Source: Streptomyces sp. S.PB5 (GTDB lineage Bacteria; Actinomycetota; Actinomycetes; Streptomycetales; Streptomycetaceae). Taken from it: a stretch of 64,000 nucleotides of DNA. The notes under the pieces are model-generated. The model was not told where the DNA came from. It was given only the letters and a program-made list of their open reading frames with translations, and made no database searches. The first letter of the stretch is position 1, and each line of letters opens with the position of its first letter. The stretch spans positions 186,001 through 250,000 of the forward strand of contig NZ_JAQMWP010000004.1 of the NCBI RefSeq assembly GCF_030403745.1, read 5' to 3'. A program made the position numbers and the translations under genes. Below are positions 1 to 9,202 of this stretch, one piece after another.

Positions 1-525
1 CCCATGCCGGTCTCCCCGGACCCGGCCACGCTCCCCACCTCCGAGGAGCGGATCCGCGGCTACGACCACATCGCCCCGGACGTCAGGGAGAAGTTCCTGG
101 AGGCCCGCGAGGCGATCGACCTCCGCTACGTCGACGAGCCGCCGTACGGCAAGTTCGGCGAGCCCCGCGAACCGCGCTCCCAGGTCTGGTTCCGCACCAA
201 CGGCAAGCTGGGCGGTGCTGCTGACGAACCCCTCCTGCACGTCGTCCTCGCCACCTACGTCTCCGACATGACCCTCCTCGACTCGATCCTCCTCGCGCAC
301 GGACGCGGCGGCTGGGCGGTCAACGACGTCGTCGGAGCCTCCCTCGACCACGCCATGTGGTTCCACCGGCCCTTCCGCGCCGACGAATGGCTCCTGTACG
401 ACCAGGAGTCGCCGTCCGCGTACGGCGGCCGCGGCCTCGGTCAGGCGCGCATCTACACCCAGGACGGACGGCTCGCGGTCTCGGTCGTCCAGGAAGGCGT
501 GGTCCGCGCACCTCGCCCACACTGA
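1..525 (+). CDS. tesB: Acyl-CoA thioesterase II (TesB type), 3' part
   Basis: Hydrolyses acyl-CoA thioesters to free acid plus CoA in the cytosol. The frame is open to base 1, so the ATG at 4 is internal. Only about 174 residues of a family that normally has about 285-290 are present, corresponding to the second hot-dog domain. The blocks YVSDMTLLDS, SLDHAMWFHRPFR and VSVVQEGVVR match the regions that hold the Asp, Thr/Ser and Gln catalytic residues known from E. coli TesB. It converges with the gene at 788-1585. The family is secure; a role in fatty-acid salvage or beta-oxidation is inference. Confidence 0.88.
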   Translation, partial: PMPVSPDPATLPTSEERIRGYDHIAPDVREKFLEAREAIDLRYVDEPPYGKFGEPREPRSQVWFRTNGKLGGAADEPLLHVVLATYVSDMTLLDSILLAHGRGGWAVNDVVGASLDHAMWFHRPFRADEWLLYDQESPSAYGGRGLGQARIYTQDGRLAVSVVQEGVVRAPRPH

Positions 526-530
526 GGGGC

Positions 531-700
531 ATGGGACGAGAGGAGAACGGCGGCGGCGAGTCGGCCTTCACGGTCGCCGTGGCCGCCGTCGCCACTTCGT
601 CGGCGGCGCGGTCTTCTCGCTCTACGACGGTGTCCACACCCTCGTCGCGGGCGATCCGGGGGCTCGCCCGCGACGAACGAGCCCCGGGTTCGATCGCCGG
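531..700 (+). pseudogene. Possible frameshifted small ORF after the thioesterase
   Basis: An ATG at 531, five bases after the tesB stop, opens a reading frame with good third-position GC (MGREENGGGESAFTVAVA...). Near 593-596 this codon signature switches to the +2 frame, which reads FVGGAVFSLYDGVHTLVAG with excellent GC3, while the original frame loses it and stops at 707. That is what one would see in a small protein gene, perhaps with one membrane helix, broken by an indel or by a sequencing error. I do not recognise the product. The frame runs into the 15-bp repeat array, so its true end is unclear. Confidence 0.3.
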
Positions 701-775
701 GATCTGAGCCGCCGAGAACTGAGCCGCCGAGATCTGAGCCGCCGGGATCTGAGCCGCCGGGATCTGAGCCGTCGG
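701..775. repeat. Five tandem 15-bp repeats
   Basis: Five contiguous copies of a 15-bp unit close to GATCTGAGCCGCCGG start at 701, 716, 731, 746 and 761; copies 3 and 4 are identical and the others differ by one to three bases. The array sits between the 3' ends of convergent genes. Because 15 is a multiple of three it keeps all frames open and would encode repeats of DLSRR on the plus strand, but no gene clearly uses it. Confidence 0.8.
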
Positions 776-787
776 TCGTCCGACCGG

Positions 788-1585
788 CTAGAGGAGGCCG
801 GCCTCGTTGAGGAGATACGCCGTCATCGGGTCGTAGTGGCGAGGGCTCAGGACGTGGTCGTCGAGGGGGACCGTCACCTGCACGGTCCCCTCCGCCTCGG
901 CGAGGAAGAGCGCCGGGTCGTTGCAGTCGGCGTACCCGACGGAGTCGACGCCGTGCTGACCGGCGTACCCCGCCCAGCCGTGGTCCGCGACGACCAGATC
1001 GGGCAGCGGACGCCCCTCGCGCTCCAGGGCGGTGAGGATGGCCTTCATCGGCTCGCCGGAGTGGGTGTGCCACAGGGTCGCCCCGTGCTCCAGGACCGCC
1101 ACGTCCGCGAACTGCATGACGTACCCCTCGTCCGTCTGCAGCCCCTCCGGGATGACCACGATCTCGCAGCCGGCCGCGCGCAGCGCGACGGCGGTGGAGT
1201 GGTGCACCTCCAGGAGGCCGCCGGGGTGGCCGGTGGCGAAGAGGACCCGCTGCTGTCCGTCGGCGGCCTTCCGCAGCCGCGCCGCCATCCGGTCGAGGCC
1301 GTCGACCGTCAGCTCGGGGTCGATGGTGTCCTGGCCGTACCGGTACTCCGGGTCGTCGTTCACGCCCACCCGCTCCGCCATCACCGCGAGCACGTCCTGC
1401 TCGTCGGTCCAGCGGTCGCCGAGCTCCAGGCCGAGCCAGAAGTTGCGGACGCCGTTGGCCAGCTGGCGGTAGTGGGAGAGGTTGTTCTCGCGGGGCGTCG
1501 CGACAGCGCCCGCGATGCGGGTCCGTACGAGGTGGTCGACGAGCTCGGCGCGGCTGGGAGTCCCGGTTATCGGCATGCTACCCAT
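788..1585 (-). CDS. Conserved phosphatase-like protein, function unproven
   Basis: 265 residues, soluble, with no signal peptide or membrane segment. I do not recognise the family with certainty; my recollection is that actinomycete relatives are labelled phosphatase. Conserved-looking blocks are NNLSHYRQLANGVRNFW near the N-terminus, ATGHPGGLLEVHHS in the middle and VVADHGWAGYAGQHG towards the end. Their clustered His and Asp residues could bind metal or phosphate. ATG at 1585 was chosen; a second ATG three codons later at 1576 is also possible, and neither has a strong Shine-Dalgarno. It lies 53 bp downstream of the PucR gene on the same strand, so the two may share a transcript. Confidence 0.6.
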   Translation of the reverse strand: MGSMPITGTPSRAELVDHLVRTRIAGAVATPRENNLSHYRQLANGVRNFWLGLELGDRWTDEQDVLAVMAERVGVNDDPEYRYGQDTIDPELTVDGLDRMAARLRKAADGQQRVLFATGHPGGLLEVHHSTAVALRAAGCEIVVIPEGLQTDEGYVMQFADVAVLEHGATLWHTHSGEPMKAILTALEREGRPLPDLVVADHGWAGYAGQHGVDSVGYADCNDPALFLAEAEGTVQVTVPLDDHVLSPRHYDPMTAYLLNEAGLL

Positions 1586-1638
1586 TGTGAGGCAGCCGGC
1601 CGTGGGCGTGCCGGATGTACCGGCCGCTGGGACGTGGG

Positions 1639-3468
1639 TCACTGTCGCGCGTCGTGCCCCAGCGCGAACCACAACTCCATGCGTACGTCGGGGTCGTCCA
1701 GGTCGGTGGCCAGCAGCGACGCGCAACGGGCGATCCGCTGGCGCACGGTGTTGCGGTGCACGGCCAGCGCGACCGCGGTCCGGTCCCAACTGCCGTGCAA
1801 TGACAGCCAGGTGCGCAGGGTGTCGACGAGGGCGGGGTTGCCTTTGAGGGGCGTGAGGAGGGTGCGCGCGTGTGCCTGCGCCGCGTCGGGCGGGACGAGC
1901 GCGGCGAGACCGGGACGGGCCGTGTGCCGCACGAGCGCCGTGCGGGTCGCCCGCGCGCGGGCGAGGGCCCGGGCGGCCTGGAGGTCGGCGGCGGGCCACT
2001 CCCGCGGACCCGCGGGGGCACTCACCCCGAGGGTCCAGCCGGGCTGCGGGGCGGGCTCCCGGCCGGCCGGCACCAGGACCCGTACGGCGTCCTGGCCGAG
2101 GTCGACGAGCGGCGACCCGAGCCCGGCGCCCAGCGCGGACGCGGCCACGGCGTCGGGCGGGTGCGTGTCGGGCCGGGCATGGACGACGAGCCATTGTTCG
2201 GCGCCCAGCAGTACGGTCACGTCCTCGGGCGGGGCGCCGAGCAGCAGCCGTACCAGCGCGGACGAGCGGGCCGCACCCGAGCCGCTCTGGTGCTCGCCGG
2301 TGAGGAGGGAGAGCAGGACGGCGGCGACCGAGGCGATGGTGTGGTCGCCGGGGTCCCGGTGCGGGGAGGCGACACCGAGGACGAAGCCCTGCCCGGCGCC
2401 GAGGGCGTAGGCGGCGAGGTGGGTGCCGGCGACCGTGTCGGTGGCGGAGGTGGGGGCGGGGCGGGTGGTGGGGGCGGATGAGGTGCCGGTGGCCGGTGAG
2501 GTGGGGTGGTCGGTGCGGCGGGCGGGGTCGGCGGGTGAGGTGGAGCCGGTCCGGTCGGGGCCGTCGGCGGACCCGTCGGCCGGCCGGGGGCCCGGCGCGT
2601 CGCCGGATTCGCCCAGCCGTGCCGCGTCCGTGCTGGGCACCGGCGTCGCCGAGCCGCGCCGGCCGATGCCGCGGGCCGTTCCGGGCGTGGGCCGGATGCC
2701 TGTCCCGCTGGTCGTGCCGGTTCCGCCAGATACCCCGGCCCCGCCGGGCCGGTTCGCCCCGGTCGCCCGCTCTGCTGCCGAGCCCGGCTGTCGTGGCGAG
2801 CTGTCGAGCCGGGCCACCCCGCCCCCCGGCCGTACGACCTCCGCCAGCTCCGCCAGTGCCCCCGTCACCTCACCCCCCGGCTCCCGCCCCGCCACCGCCA
2901 GCTCGGTGCCCTCCGGTCCATAAAGAACCGCCCGCCCGCCGACCCGCTGGGCCAGCTGACGCAGCACCGAGGGCACCGGGTCCGGGCGGGAGGCCGCCGC
3001 CGCCAGGCGCTGCTGGGCCTCTGTCACACGGCGGAGCTCGGCGAGGCGGGCCTGGGCCATCAGCTGCCAGACCGCGCGGGCCACGCCCGAGAAGGTGGTC
3101 CGGGGCGGGACCTCGATCAGCGGGAGTTCATAGGCGTCGCAGGCCTCGACCAGGGCTCGCGGGACCGTGTCGTGGACCGGGGCCAGACCGAAGCCCAGGG
3201 CCGCGCCGCCCGCCGCCACGATCCGGGAGACGTAGTCCTCGAAGTAGGCGCCCGAGCCCGCCGCCTCCGGGACATGGACGCCCGCCGTCAGCAGCAGCTC
3301 GCCGCCGAGCAGATACGGGTAGGGGTCCGCCATCTCCGAGGTGTGCGCCCAGTGGATGACGATGCCGGGGTCGGCGGGGCCGGCGATCTGCCGCAGGGCC
3401 AGGTCCTCGCGGGCCAGGAGGGACGCGAGGGGCACGGGGGGAGTGGGTGGAACCGACGGGTCCGGCAT
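1639..3468 (-). CDS. PucR family transcriptional regulator with low-complexity insert
   Basis: 609 residues. An N-terminal PucR-type sensory domain occupies about residues 1-150, and a C-terminal helix-turn-helix of the PucR/CdaR class about 545-605 (LHGSWDRTAVALAVHRN is the recognisable core). Between them, about residues 230-345 form a Pro/Gly/Ser/Thr/Ala-rich tract with no predicted fold, making the protein longer than usual. PucR regulators commonly control purine, amino-acid or amine catabolism. This one is divergent from the symporter-ureohydrolase-ThDP operon across 123 bp, so it is the likely local regulator (inference). ATG at 3468. Confidence 0.85.
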   Translation of the reverse strand: MPDPSVPPTPPVPLASLLAREDLALRQIAGPADPGIVIHWAHTSEMADPYPYLLGGELLLTAGVHVPEAAGSGAYFEDYVSRIVAAGGAALGFGLAPVHDTVPRALVEACDAYELPLIEVPPRTTFSGVARAVWQLMAQARLAELRRVTEAQQRLAAAASRPDPVPSVLRQLAQRVGGRAVLYGPEGTELAVAGREPGGEVTGALAELAEVVRPGGGVARLDSSPRQPGSAAERATGANRPGGAGVSGGTGTTSGTGIRPTPGTARGIGRRGSATPVPSTDAARLGESGDAPGPRPADGSADGPDRTGSTSPADPARRTDHPTSPATGTSSAPTTRPAPTSATDTVAGTHLAAYALGAGQGFVLGVASPHRDPGDHTIASVAAVLLSLLTGEHQSGSGAARSSALVRLLLGAPPEDVTVLLGAEQWLVVHARPDTHPPDAVAASALGAGLGSPLVDLGQDAVRVLVPAGREPAPQPGWTLGVSAPAGPREWPAADLQAARALARARATRTALVRHTARPGLAALVPPDAAQAHARTLLTPLKGNPALVDTLRTWLSLHGSWDRTAVALAVHRNTVRQRIARCASLLATDLDDPDVRMELWFALGHDARQ

Positions 3469-3591
3469 GGTGTGCGTTTCCTTCAGTCCGGACGGTCCTG
3501 ATGTGTGAAACGTACACTTCGCAGCCCTCTGGCGGCCACCTAGTGTCGGTGCTCGTCACCCGCCGGCGACATCGACCGTAAGGAGGCCAGC

Positions 3592-5058
3592 ATGGCCGTC
3601 GACTACACCGTCATCGTCGTCTATCTGCTCGGCATGCTGGCCATGGGCTGGTGGGGCATGAGGCGCGCCAGGTCCAAGAGCGAGTTCCTCGTGGCCGGGC
3701 GGCGGCTCGGGCCCGCCATGTACTCCGGGACCATGGCCGCGATCGTCCTCGGCGGCGCCTCCACCATCGGCGGTGTGGGGCTCGGCTACCAGTACGGGCT
3801 CTCCGGCGCCTGGATGGTGTTCACCATCGGCCTCGGCCTGCTGGCCCTGTCCGTCTTCTTCTCCGCCCGCATCGCCCGCCTCAAGGTCTACACCGTCTCC
3901 GAGATGCTCGACCTGCGCTACGGCGGCGGTCGCGCGGGCGTCATCTCCGGCGTGGTCATGTGGGCGTACACCCTCATGCTCGCGGTGACGTCCACCATCG
4001 CCTACGCCACGATCTTCGACGTCCTGTTCGACATGAACCGGACCGTCGCGATCGTCCTCGGCGGCTCGATCGTGGTCGCCTACTCCACGCTCGGCGGCAT
4101 GTGGTCGATCACCCTCACCGACATGGTGCAGTTCGTGGTGAAGACCGTCGGCGTACTGCTGCTCCTCCTGCCCATCGCCGTCGTCAAGGCGGGCGGCTTC
4201 AGCGAGATGAAGGCGAAGCTGCCCACCGAGTACTTCGACCCGCTGGGCATCGGCGGCGAGACGATCTTCACCTATGTGCTGATCTACACGTTCGGCATGC
4301 TCATCGGCCAGGACATCTGGCAGCGCGTGTTCACCGCGCGCAGTGACCGGACGGCCAAGTGGGGCGGCACGGTCGCGGGCACCTACTGTCTCGCGTACGC
4401 CCTCGCCGGCGCCGTCATCGGCACGGCGGCGAAGGTGCTCTACCCGAACCTCGCAAGCGCCGACGACGCCTTCGCGACCATCGTGAAGGACGAACTGCCC
4501 ATGGGCGTACGGGGTCTGGTGCTGGCCGCCGCGCTCGCGGCCGTGATGTCGACGTCCTCCGGCGCGCTGATCGCCTGCGCGACCGTCGCCAACAACGACA
4601 TCTGGTCGCGGCTGAGAGGAGCCGTGCGGGCGGACGGGGACGGCGAGCACGACGAGGTCAGGGGCAACCGGGTCTTCATCCTCGTCATGGGCCTCGCGGT
4701 CATCGCTACGGCCATCGCCCTCAACAACGTCGTAGAGGCGCTGACCGTGGCGTACAACCTGCTCGTCGGCGGACTCCTCGTCCCGATCCTCGGCGGACTG
4801 CTGTGGAAGCGCGGCACGGTGTACGGGGCTCTCGCCTCCGTGGTCGTCGGCGGCCTCGCGGTCATCGGCCTGATGGCGAGCCACGGCATCCTCGCCAACG
4901 AGCCCGTCTACTACGGCCTGCTCTCGTCCCTCGCCGCGTACGTGGCCGTCTCCCTTGCGACCCCGGCCACCGACCCGGCCGTACTGGCCGTCTGGCGCGA
5001 GCGGCTCGCGGGACGGGCACCCGAACTCGCGTCCGAGCCGGTGGCGGCACACCGGTAA
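3592..5058 (+). CDS. Sodium:solute symporter (SSS family)
   Basis: 488 residues, hydrophobic throughout with about 13 predicted membrane helices, the normal size for the SSS/SLC5 family. The N-terminal stretch (YLLGMLAMGWWGMRRARS) and the VAAALAAVMSTSSGALI-like helix near residue 310 are family hallmarks of the sodium-binding core. A strong AAGGAGG ribosome site at 3580-3586 precedes the ATG. It imports a small solute with sodium across the cytoplasmic membrane. The substrate cannot be read from sequence; the ureohydrolase 56 bp downstream makes a guanidino compound, agmatine or a related amine the best guess. Divergent from the PucR regulator. Confidence 0.88.
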   Translation: MAVDYTVIVVYLLGMLAMGWWGMRRARSKSEFLVAGRRLGPAMYSGTMAAIVLGGASTIGGVGLGYQYGLSGAWMVFTIGLGLLALSVFFSARIARLKVYTVSEMLDLRYGGGRAGVISGVVMWAYTLMLAVTSTIAYATIFDVLFDMNRTVAIVLGGSIVVAYSTLGGMWSITLTDMVQFVVKTVGVLLLLLPIAVVKAGGFSEMKAKLPTEYFDPLGIGGETIFTYVLIYTFGMLIGQDIWQRVFTARSDRTAKWGGTVAGTYCLAYALAGAVIGTAAKVLYPNLASADDAFATIVKDELPMGVRGLVLAAALAAVMSTSSGALIACATVANNDIWSRLRGAVRADGDGEHDEVRGNRVFILVMGLAVIATAIALNNVVEALTVAYNLLVGGLLVPILGGLLWKRGTVYGALASVVVGGLAVIGLMASHGILANEPVYYGLLSSLAAYVAVSLATPATDPAVLAVWRERLAGRAPELASEPVAAHR

Positions 5059-5114
5059 AGTCGTACCAGAAGAAGTACATACGCGACGAAGCGTAGGAAA
5101 GAAGGCATTACCCC

Positions 5115-6083
5115 ATGAGCAGCAACGAGACGCCCCGCGGCCCCGTCGACTCCTCCCGCATCCCGCGGTACGCCGGACCCGCGACCTTCGCCCGGCTGCC
5201 CCGGCTCGACGAGGTCGGCCGCGCCGATGTCGCCGTGGTCGGGGTGCCGTTCGACTCGGGAGTCTCGTACCGGCCGGGCGCCCGCTTCGGCGGCAACGCG
5301 ATCCGCGAGGCGTCCCGGCTGCTGCGCCCCTACAACCCGGCGCAGGACGCCTCCCCGTTCGCGCTCGCGCAGGTCGCGGACGGCGGGGACATCGCGGTGA
5401 ACCCGTTCAACATCAACGAGGCCGTGGAGACGATCGAGGCCGCGGCCGACGATCTGCTCGGCACCGGCGCCCGGTTGATGACCCTGGGCGGCGACCACAC
5501 CATCGCGCTGCCGCTGCTCAGGTCCGTCGCCAAGAAGCACGGGCCCGTCGCGCTGCTCCACTTCGACGCCCATCTCGACACCTGGGACACCTACTTCGGC
5601 GCCGAGTACACGCACGGCACGCCGTTCCGGCGGGCGGTGGAGGAGGGCATCCTCGACACCGAGGCGCTCTCGCACGTCGGCACGCGCGGCCCCCTGTACG
5701 GCAAGCAGGACCTCACCGACGACGAGAAGCTCGGCTTCGGCATCGTGACGTCGGCGGACGTCTACCGGCGCGGCGCCGACGAGATCGCCGACCAGCTGCG
5801 GCAGCGCATCGGCGACCGCCCGCTCTACATCTCCATCGACATCGACTGCCTGGACCCGGCCCACGCGCCCGGCACGGGCACGCCCGAGGCCGGCGGCATG
5901 ACCTCCCGGGAACTCCTGGAGATCCTGCGCGGTCTCGCCTCCTGCAACCTCGTCTCGGCCGACGTCGTCGAGGTGGCCCCCGCGTACGATCACGCGGAGA
6001 TCACGTCGGTGGCCGCGTCCCACACGGCGTACGAACTGACCACGATCATGTCCCGCCAGATTGCAGAGGCCCGAGCGAAGTGA
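5115..6083 (+). CDS. speB: Agmatinase / guanidinobutyrase type ureohydrolase
   Basis: 322 residues, a typical length for the arginase/agmatinase superfamily. It hydrolyses a guanidino group to urea using a two-manganese centre. All metal-binding blocks are intact: GGDHTIALP (about residue 125), [10 protein letters not shown] (about 150) and [19 protein letters not shown] (about 240). Specificity among agmatine, 4-guanidinobutyrate and 3-guanidinopropionate is not decidable here; speB is the conventional label only. The ribosome site is modest (GAAAGAAGG about 9 bases upstream). Its stop overlaps the start of the next gene (GTGA at 6080-6083), implying translational coupling. Confidence 0.88.
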   Translation: MSSNETPRGPVDSSRIPRYAGPATFARLPRLDEVGRADVAVVGVPFDSGVSYRPGARFGGNAIREASRLLRPYNPAQDASPFALAQVADGGDIAVNPFNINEAVETIEAAADDLLGTGARLMTLGGDHTIALPLLRSVAKKHGPVALLHFDAHLDTWDTYFGAEYTHGTPFRRAVEEGILDTEALSHVGTRGPLYGKQDLTDDEKLGFGIVTSADVYRRGADEIADQLRQRIGDRPLYISIDIDCLDPAHAPGTGTPEAGGMTSRELLEILRGLASCNLVSADVVEVAPAYDHAEITSVAASHTAYELTTIMSRQIAEARAK

Positions 6084-7765
6084 CCCACGACCACGACCTG
6101 GTGCTCCGTCCGACCGAGGCACAGATCGCGGCGGCTCTGAACCCGCCTTCCGGCCGCAACGGCGGAGACCTGGTCGTGGAGACGCTGGCCGCGCTCGGCA
6201 CGACCACCGTGTTCGGACTGCCCGGCCAGCACGCGCTGGGCATGTTCGACGCACTGCGCCGGTCCGACCTGCGGTACATCGGTCTGCGGGTGGAGAACAA
6301 CGCCGGGTTCGCGGCGGACGCGTACGGCCGGATCACGGGCGAGGCGGCCCCGCTGCTGCTGTCGACGGGCCCGGGCGCGCTGACGTCCTTGGCCGCCCTG
6401 CAGGAGGCGGCGGCGGCTTCGGCCCCCGTCCTGGCGATCAGCAGCCAGATCCCGTCCGCCGGGCTGGGCGGCGGCCGGCACGGCTACCTCCACGAACTCC
6501 CGGACCAGGCGGCCTCGTTCCGGGGCGTGGTGAAGTCCGTCCACACCGTCCGCACCCAGTCCCAGATCCCCTCCGCGATCGAGGCGGCCTGGAAGTCGGC
6601 GCTGACGGCCCCGCACGGGCCGGTGTGGGTGGAGATCCCGCAGGACGTCCTGCTGGCCGAGACGCAGATCCCCGTGGTGACGGGCGGCGACGCGTTCCCG
6701 GAGGAACTGCCGCCGCGTGTCGAACTGACGGCGGTGGCGGCGGACTTGCTGTCCAAGGCCGCCCGCCCGGCGATCATCGCGGGCGGCGGAGTCGTACGGG
6801 CGGACGCGTCCGGCAAGTTGAAGCGGCTGGCGGAGGTGTTGCGGGCGCCGGTGGTGTGCACGCCGGGCGGCAAGGGGGCGTTTCCCTGGAAGCACCCGCT
6901 GTCGCTCCAGTCCTGGATCGAGGACCGGTACGTCACGGACTTCCTGGAGGACGCCGACGTACTCCTGGTGGTGGGCTCGGGGTTGGGGGAGTTGTCGTCC
7001 AACTACCACACGTTCAAGCCGCGCGGCCGGGTCATCCAGATCGAGGCGGACCTCGGCAAGCTGGAGTCCAACCATCCGGCGCTGGGCATCCACGCGGATG
7101 CGCGGCTGGCGTTGCAGGCGCTCCTTGAGACGGTGACGGAGCGGGCAGACGAGACGGCCCCGGAGCGGGTGCGTGAGGTGCTCGCGAAGGTCGCCGAGCG
7201 GATCGCCGCCCAGGAACTCACCCTGGAACAGGACGTGTTGGCGTCCGTGCGGAGGGCGCTTCCCGCCGGCTCCCCGTCCTTCTGGGATATGACGATCCTC
7301 GCCTACTGGGCCTGGTCGGCCTTCGACGCCAAGGGCCCGAACCACATGCACTCGGCGCAGGGGGCGGGCGGGCTGGGCTACGGCTTCCCCGCGGCACTCG
7401 GCGCGGCGGCGGCGGATCCGACCCGTCCGGTGCTGGCCGTGTCGGGGGACGGCGGGGCGCTGTACTCGATCGCGGAGCTGGCGACGGCACGGCAGTACGA
7501 CCTGAACGTCACCTGGCTCATCGTCGACGACGGGGGCTACGGCATCCTGCGCGAGTACATGACGGACGCCTTCGGCGAGGCGACGGCGACCGAGCTGACC
7601 CGTCCCGACTATGTGGCGCTGGCGGAGTCGTTCGGGGTGCCGGGGGTGCTTACGACGGTGGAGACGCTGGAGGCGGACCTGGCGAAGGCGCTGGCAGCGC
7701 CGGGGCCGTCGGTGGTGGTACTCCCGGCTGTGCTGCGGATGTTCGCGCCTACGCACTTGGAGTAA
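6080..7765 (+). CDS. ThDP-dependent enzyme (acetolactate synthase / 2-ketoacid decarboxylase fold)
   Basis: 561 residues from GTG 6080, which overlaps the ureohydrolase stop. The three ThDP-enzyme domains are present: an N-terminal PYR domain with the activating Glu in [15 protein letters not shown] (about residue 71), a central domain, and a C-terminal PP domain with the GDG motif ([18 protein letters not shown], about 456). The motif normally closes with NN but here ends VDDGGYG. Family members include acetolactate synthase and AruI-type 2-ketoarginine decarboxylase (about 559 residues). Coupling to a ureohydrolase and transporter favours a decarboxylase of a guanidino 2-ketoacid over valine biosynthesis (inference). 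No small regulatory subunit is nearby. Confidence 0.85.
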   Translation: MTHDHDLVLRPTEAQIAAALNPPSGRNGGDLVVETLAALGTTTVFGLPGQHALGMFDALRRSDLRYIGLRVENNAGFAADAYGRITGEAAPLLLSTGPGALTSLAALQEAAAASAPVLAISSQIPSAGLGGGRHGYLHELPDQAASFRGVVKSVHTVRTQSQIPSAIEAAWKSALTAPHGPVWVEIPQDVLLAETQIPVVTGGDAFPEELPPRVELTAVAADLLSKAARPAIIAGGGVVRADASGKLKRLAEVLRAPVVCTPGGKGAFPWKHPLSLQSWIEDRYVTDFLEDADVLLVVGSGLGELSSNYHTFKPRGRVIQIEADLGKLESNHPALGIHADARLALQALLETVTERADETAPERVREVLAKVAERIAAQELTLEQDVLASVRRALPAGSPSFWDMTILAYWAWSAFDAKGPNHMHSAQGAGGLGYGFPAALGAAAADPTRPVLAVSGDGGALYSIAELATARQYDLNVTWLIVDDGGYGILREYMTDAFGEATATELTRPDYVALAESFGVPGVLTTVETLEADLAKALAAPGPSVVVLPAVLRMFAPTHLE

Positions 7766-7807
7766 CTTCGAAAGGTCGGCCAGAACCGGTAGAGGGGGAC
7801 TACCCAG

Positions 7808-8554
7808 ATGGCAGAGGACCCTGACGGCGACCCTGCGGCGCCGCCGCAGCCCACTCTTCTCCAGCAGGGGAAGAAGTACTTCGCGATCGTGGCCGCGGCC
7901 GCCGCTTTCATCGCCACCGTGCTGTCGATCCTCGGAGCCTTCGGCCTCCTGCCGACCCAGACGTCGGACGGGGCGACGTCACCGGCGTCCGACGCTCCGG
8001 ATGCCGGGCAGGTCACGGCGGTTCGCGTGGACGAGGAGGATCCCGGGATCGGACGTGGGCGCGGTTTCGTCACGCCCAAGGGTTTCGTCATCAGCTACAA
8101 CATGGCCTTCCTGAGCGGTCGGCCCACCGCCGTGTGGAACGCGGGTGACGACACCGCCCACACGGAGCTCCAACTCGTGCGCAGAGGCGGCCGGGAGAGC
8201 CAGGCGGCACTGCTCAGGGTGCTCGGTGAGGCCCCGGCGTCCGGGGGCGTGCGTACGCGGGATGCCGCGGATGTGCAGACCGGAGAAACCGTGTCGTTGC
8301 TCGTGGAGTCTGACCGGCGGCTGCCCGGAGAGGCGCTGCGGATGGAGACGGTCCACGGTGTCCCGGCGGTCGAGGGCGGCACGGTGACACTGCGGCTGCT
8401 CGCGTTCACGAGCGACTCCCGGCCGGGCGATGCCGGGGCCCCTGTCGTGGACTCCTCAGGGCGGCTGGTCGGAATGCTCGTGGCGGAGGGACGGGCGGGT
8501 TCGTACGCCATCCCCGTCGCCGCGCTGATCAGGGAGTTCCCGGAGGCCTTCTGA
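7808..8554 (+). CDS. Membrane-anchored trypsin-like protein lacking catalytic residues
   Basis: 248 residues. A short proline-rich cytoplasmic start is followed by one membrane helix (about 23-45) and an extracytoplasmic domain resembling HtrA/S1C proteases. The segment GDAGAPVVDSSGRLVGM aligns with the usual GNSGGP nucleophile loop, but the Ser is Ala. GFVTPKGFVISYNMAF aligns with the TNxHVV loop, but the catalytic His position is Met. The fold assignment is by pattern only. If correct, this is a non-catalytic binding or sensing protein. Ribosome site GAGGGGG about 10 bases before ATG 7808. No operon partner is evident; the MOSC gene follows after 56 bp. Confidence 0.6.
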   Translation: MAEDPDGDPAAPPQPTLLQQGKKYFAIVAAAAAFIATVLSILGAFGLLPTQTSDGATSPASDAPDAGQVTAVRVDEEDPGIGRGRGFVTPKGFVISYNMAFLSGRPTAVWNAGDDTAHTELQLVRRGGRESQAALLRVLGEAPASGGVRTRDAADVQTGETVSLLVESDRRLPGEALRMETVHGVPAVEGGTVTLRLLAFTSDSRPGDAGAPVVDSSGRLVGMLVAEGRAGSYAIPVAALIREFPEAF

Positions 8555-8610
8555 GGGACGGGGGTTAGGGTCGGGGCGGAACTGTCGCCAGTCGGGAGGG
8601 GGCTGCGGGG

Positions 8611-9150
8611 TTGAGCGGGACAGTGACGGCCGTCAGCAGCAACGCGGAGTACTCGTTCACCAAGCCCAACCGCGAGAGCATCACGCTGCTCGCCGGGCTC
8701 GGGGTGGAGGGGGACGTGCATGCCGGGGTGACGGTCAAGCACCGGTCGCGGGTCGCGCAGGATCCGACTCAGCCGAATCTGCGGCAGGTGCACCTCATCC
8801 ACGAGGAACTCTTCGCCGAGCTCGGGGCGGAGGGGTTCGAGGTGGTGGCCGGGGATCTCGGAGAGAACATCACCACCCGGGGGATCGATCTGCTCGGGCT
8901 GCCGACCGGCACGCTGCTGCGGATCGGGGACGCGGTGCTGGAGGTGACCGGGCTGCGCAACCCCTGTCTGCAGATCGACCACTTCCAGGACGGGCTGCTG
9001 AAGCGGGTCGTCGGTCGGGACGAGGCCGGGAACGTCGTGCGCAGGGCCGGGATCATGAGCGTCGTGAGGGCGGGCGGCGCGGTGCGGCCGGGGGACGCGA
9101 TCGCGGTGGAGCTGCCGAGCGGGCCGCATCGGCCGCTGGAGCGGGTCTGA
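8611..9150 (+). CDS. MOSC domain protein
   Basis: 179 residues, essentially a single MOSC (molybdenum cofactor sulfurase C-terminal) domain, as in the YiiM/YuaD group. MOSC proteins handle sulfur or bind the molybdenum cofactor, and some reduce N-hydroxylated bases. The conserved Cys is in RNPCLQID (about residue 118), with the preceding GDLGENITTRG block also intact. The start is taken as TTG 8611, eight bases after GGGAGGGGG; GTG at 8623 is an alternative. A strong hairpin follows the stop. No molybdoenzyme gene is in the window, so the partner is unknown. Confidence 0.83.
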   Translation: MSGTVTAVSSNAEYSFTKPNRESITLLAGLGVEGDVHAGVTVKHRSRVAQDPTQPNLRQVHLIHEELFAELGAEGFEVVAGDLGENITTRGIDLLGLPTGTLLRIGDAVLEVTGLRNPCLQIDHFQDGLLKRVVGRDEAGNVVRRAGIMSVVRAGGAVRPGDAIAVELPSGPHRPLERV

Positions 9151-9202
9151 CGGCCGTACCCGAGCAGGAGCCGGACCACACCGAAACTCCCCATGTGAGG
9201 TG

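Noticed and set aside
701..775. CRISPR array
   Set aside because: The 15-bp units are contiguous with no spacers; the other arrays in the window also lack spacers.
4955..6079. Long in-frame extension upstream of the ThDP enzyme
   Set aside because: It overlaps the ureohydrolase and encodes Arg/Pro strings; the true start is GTG 6080.
7808..8554. Active HtrA-type protease
   Set aside because: Catalytic Ser is Ala and the His position is Met.
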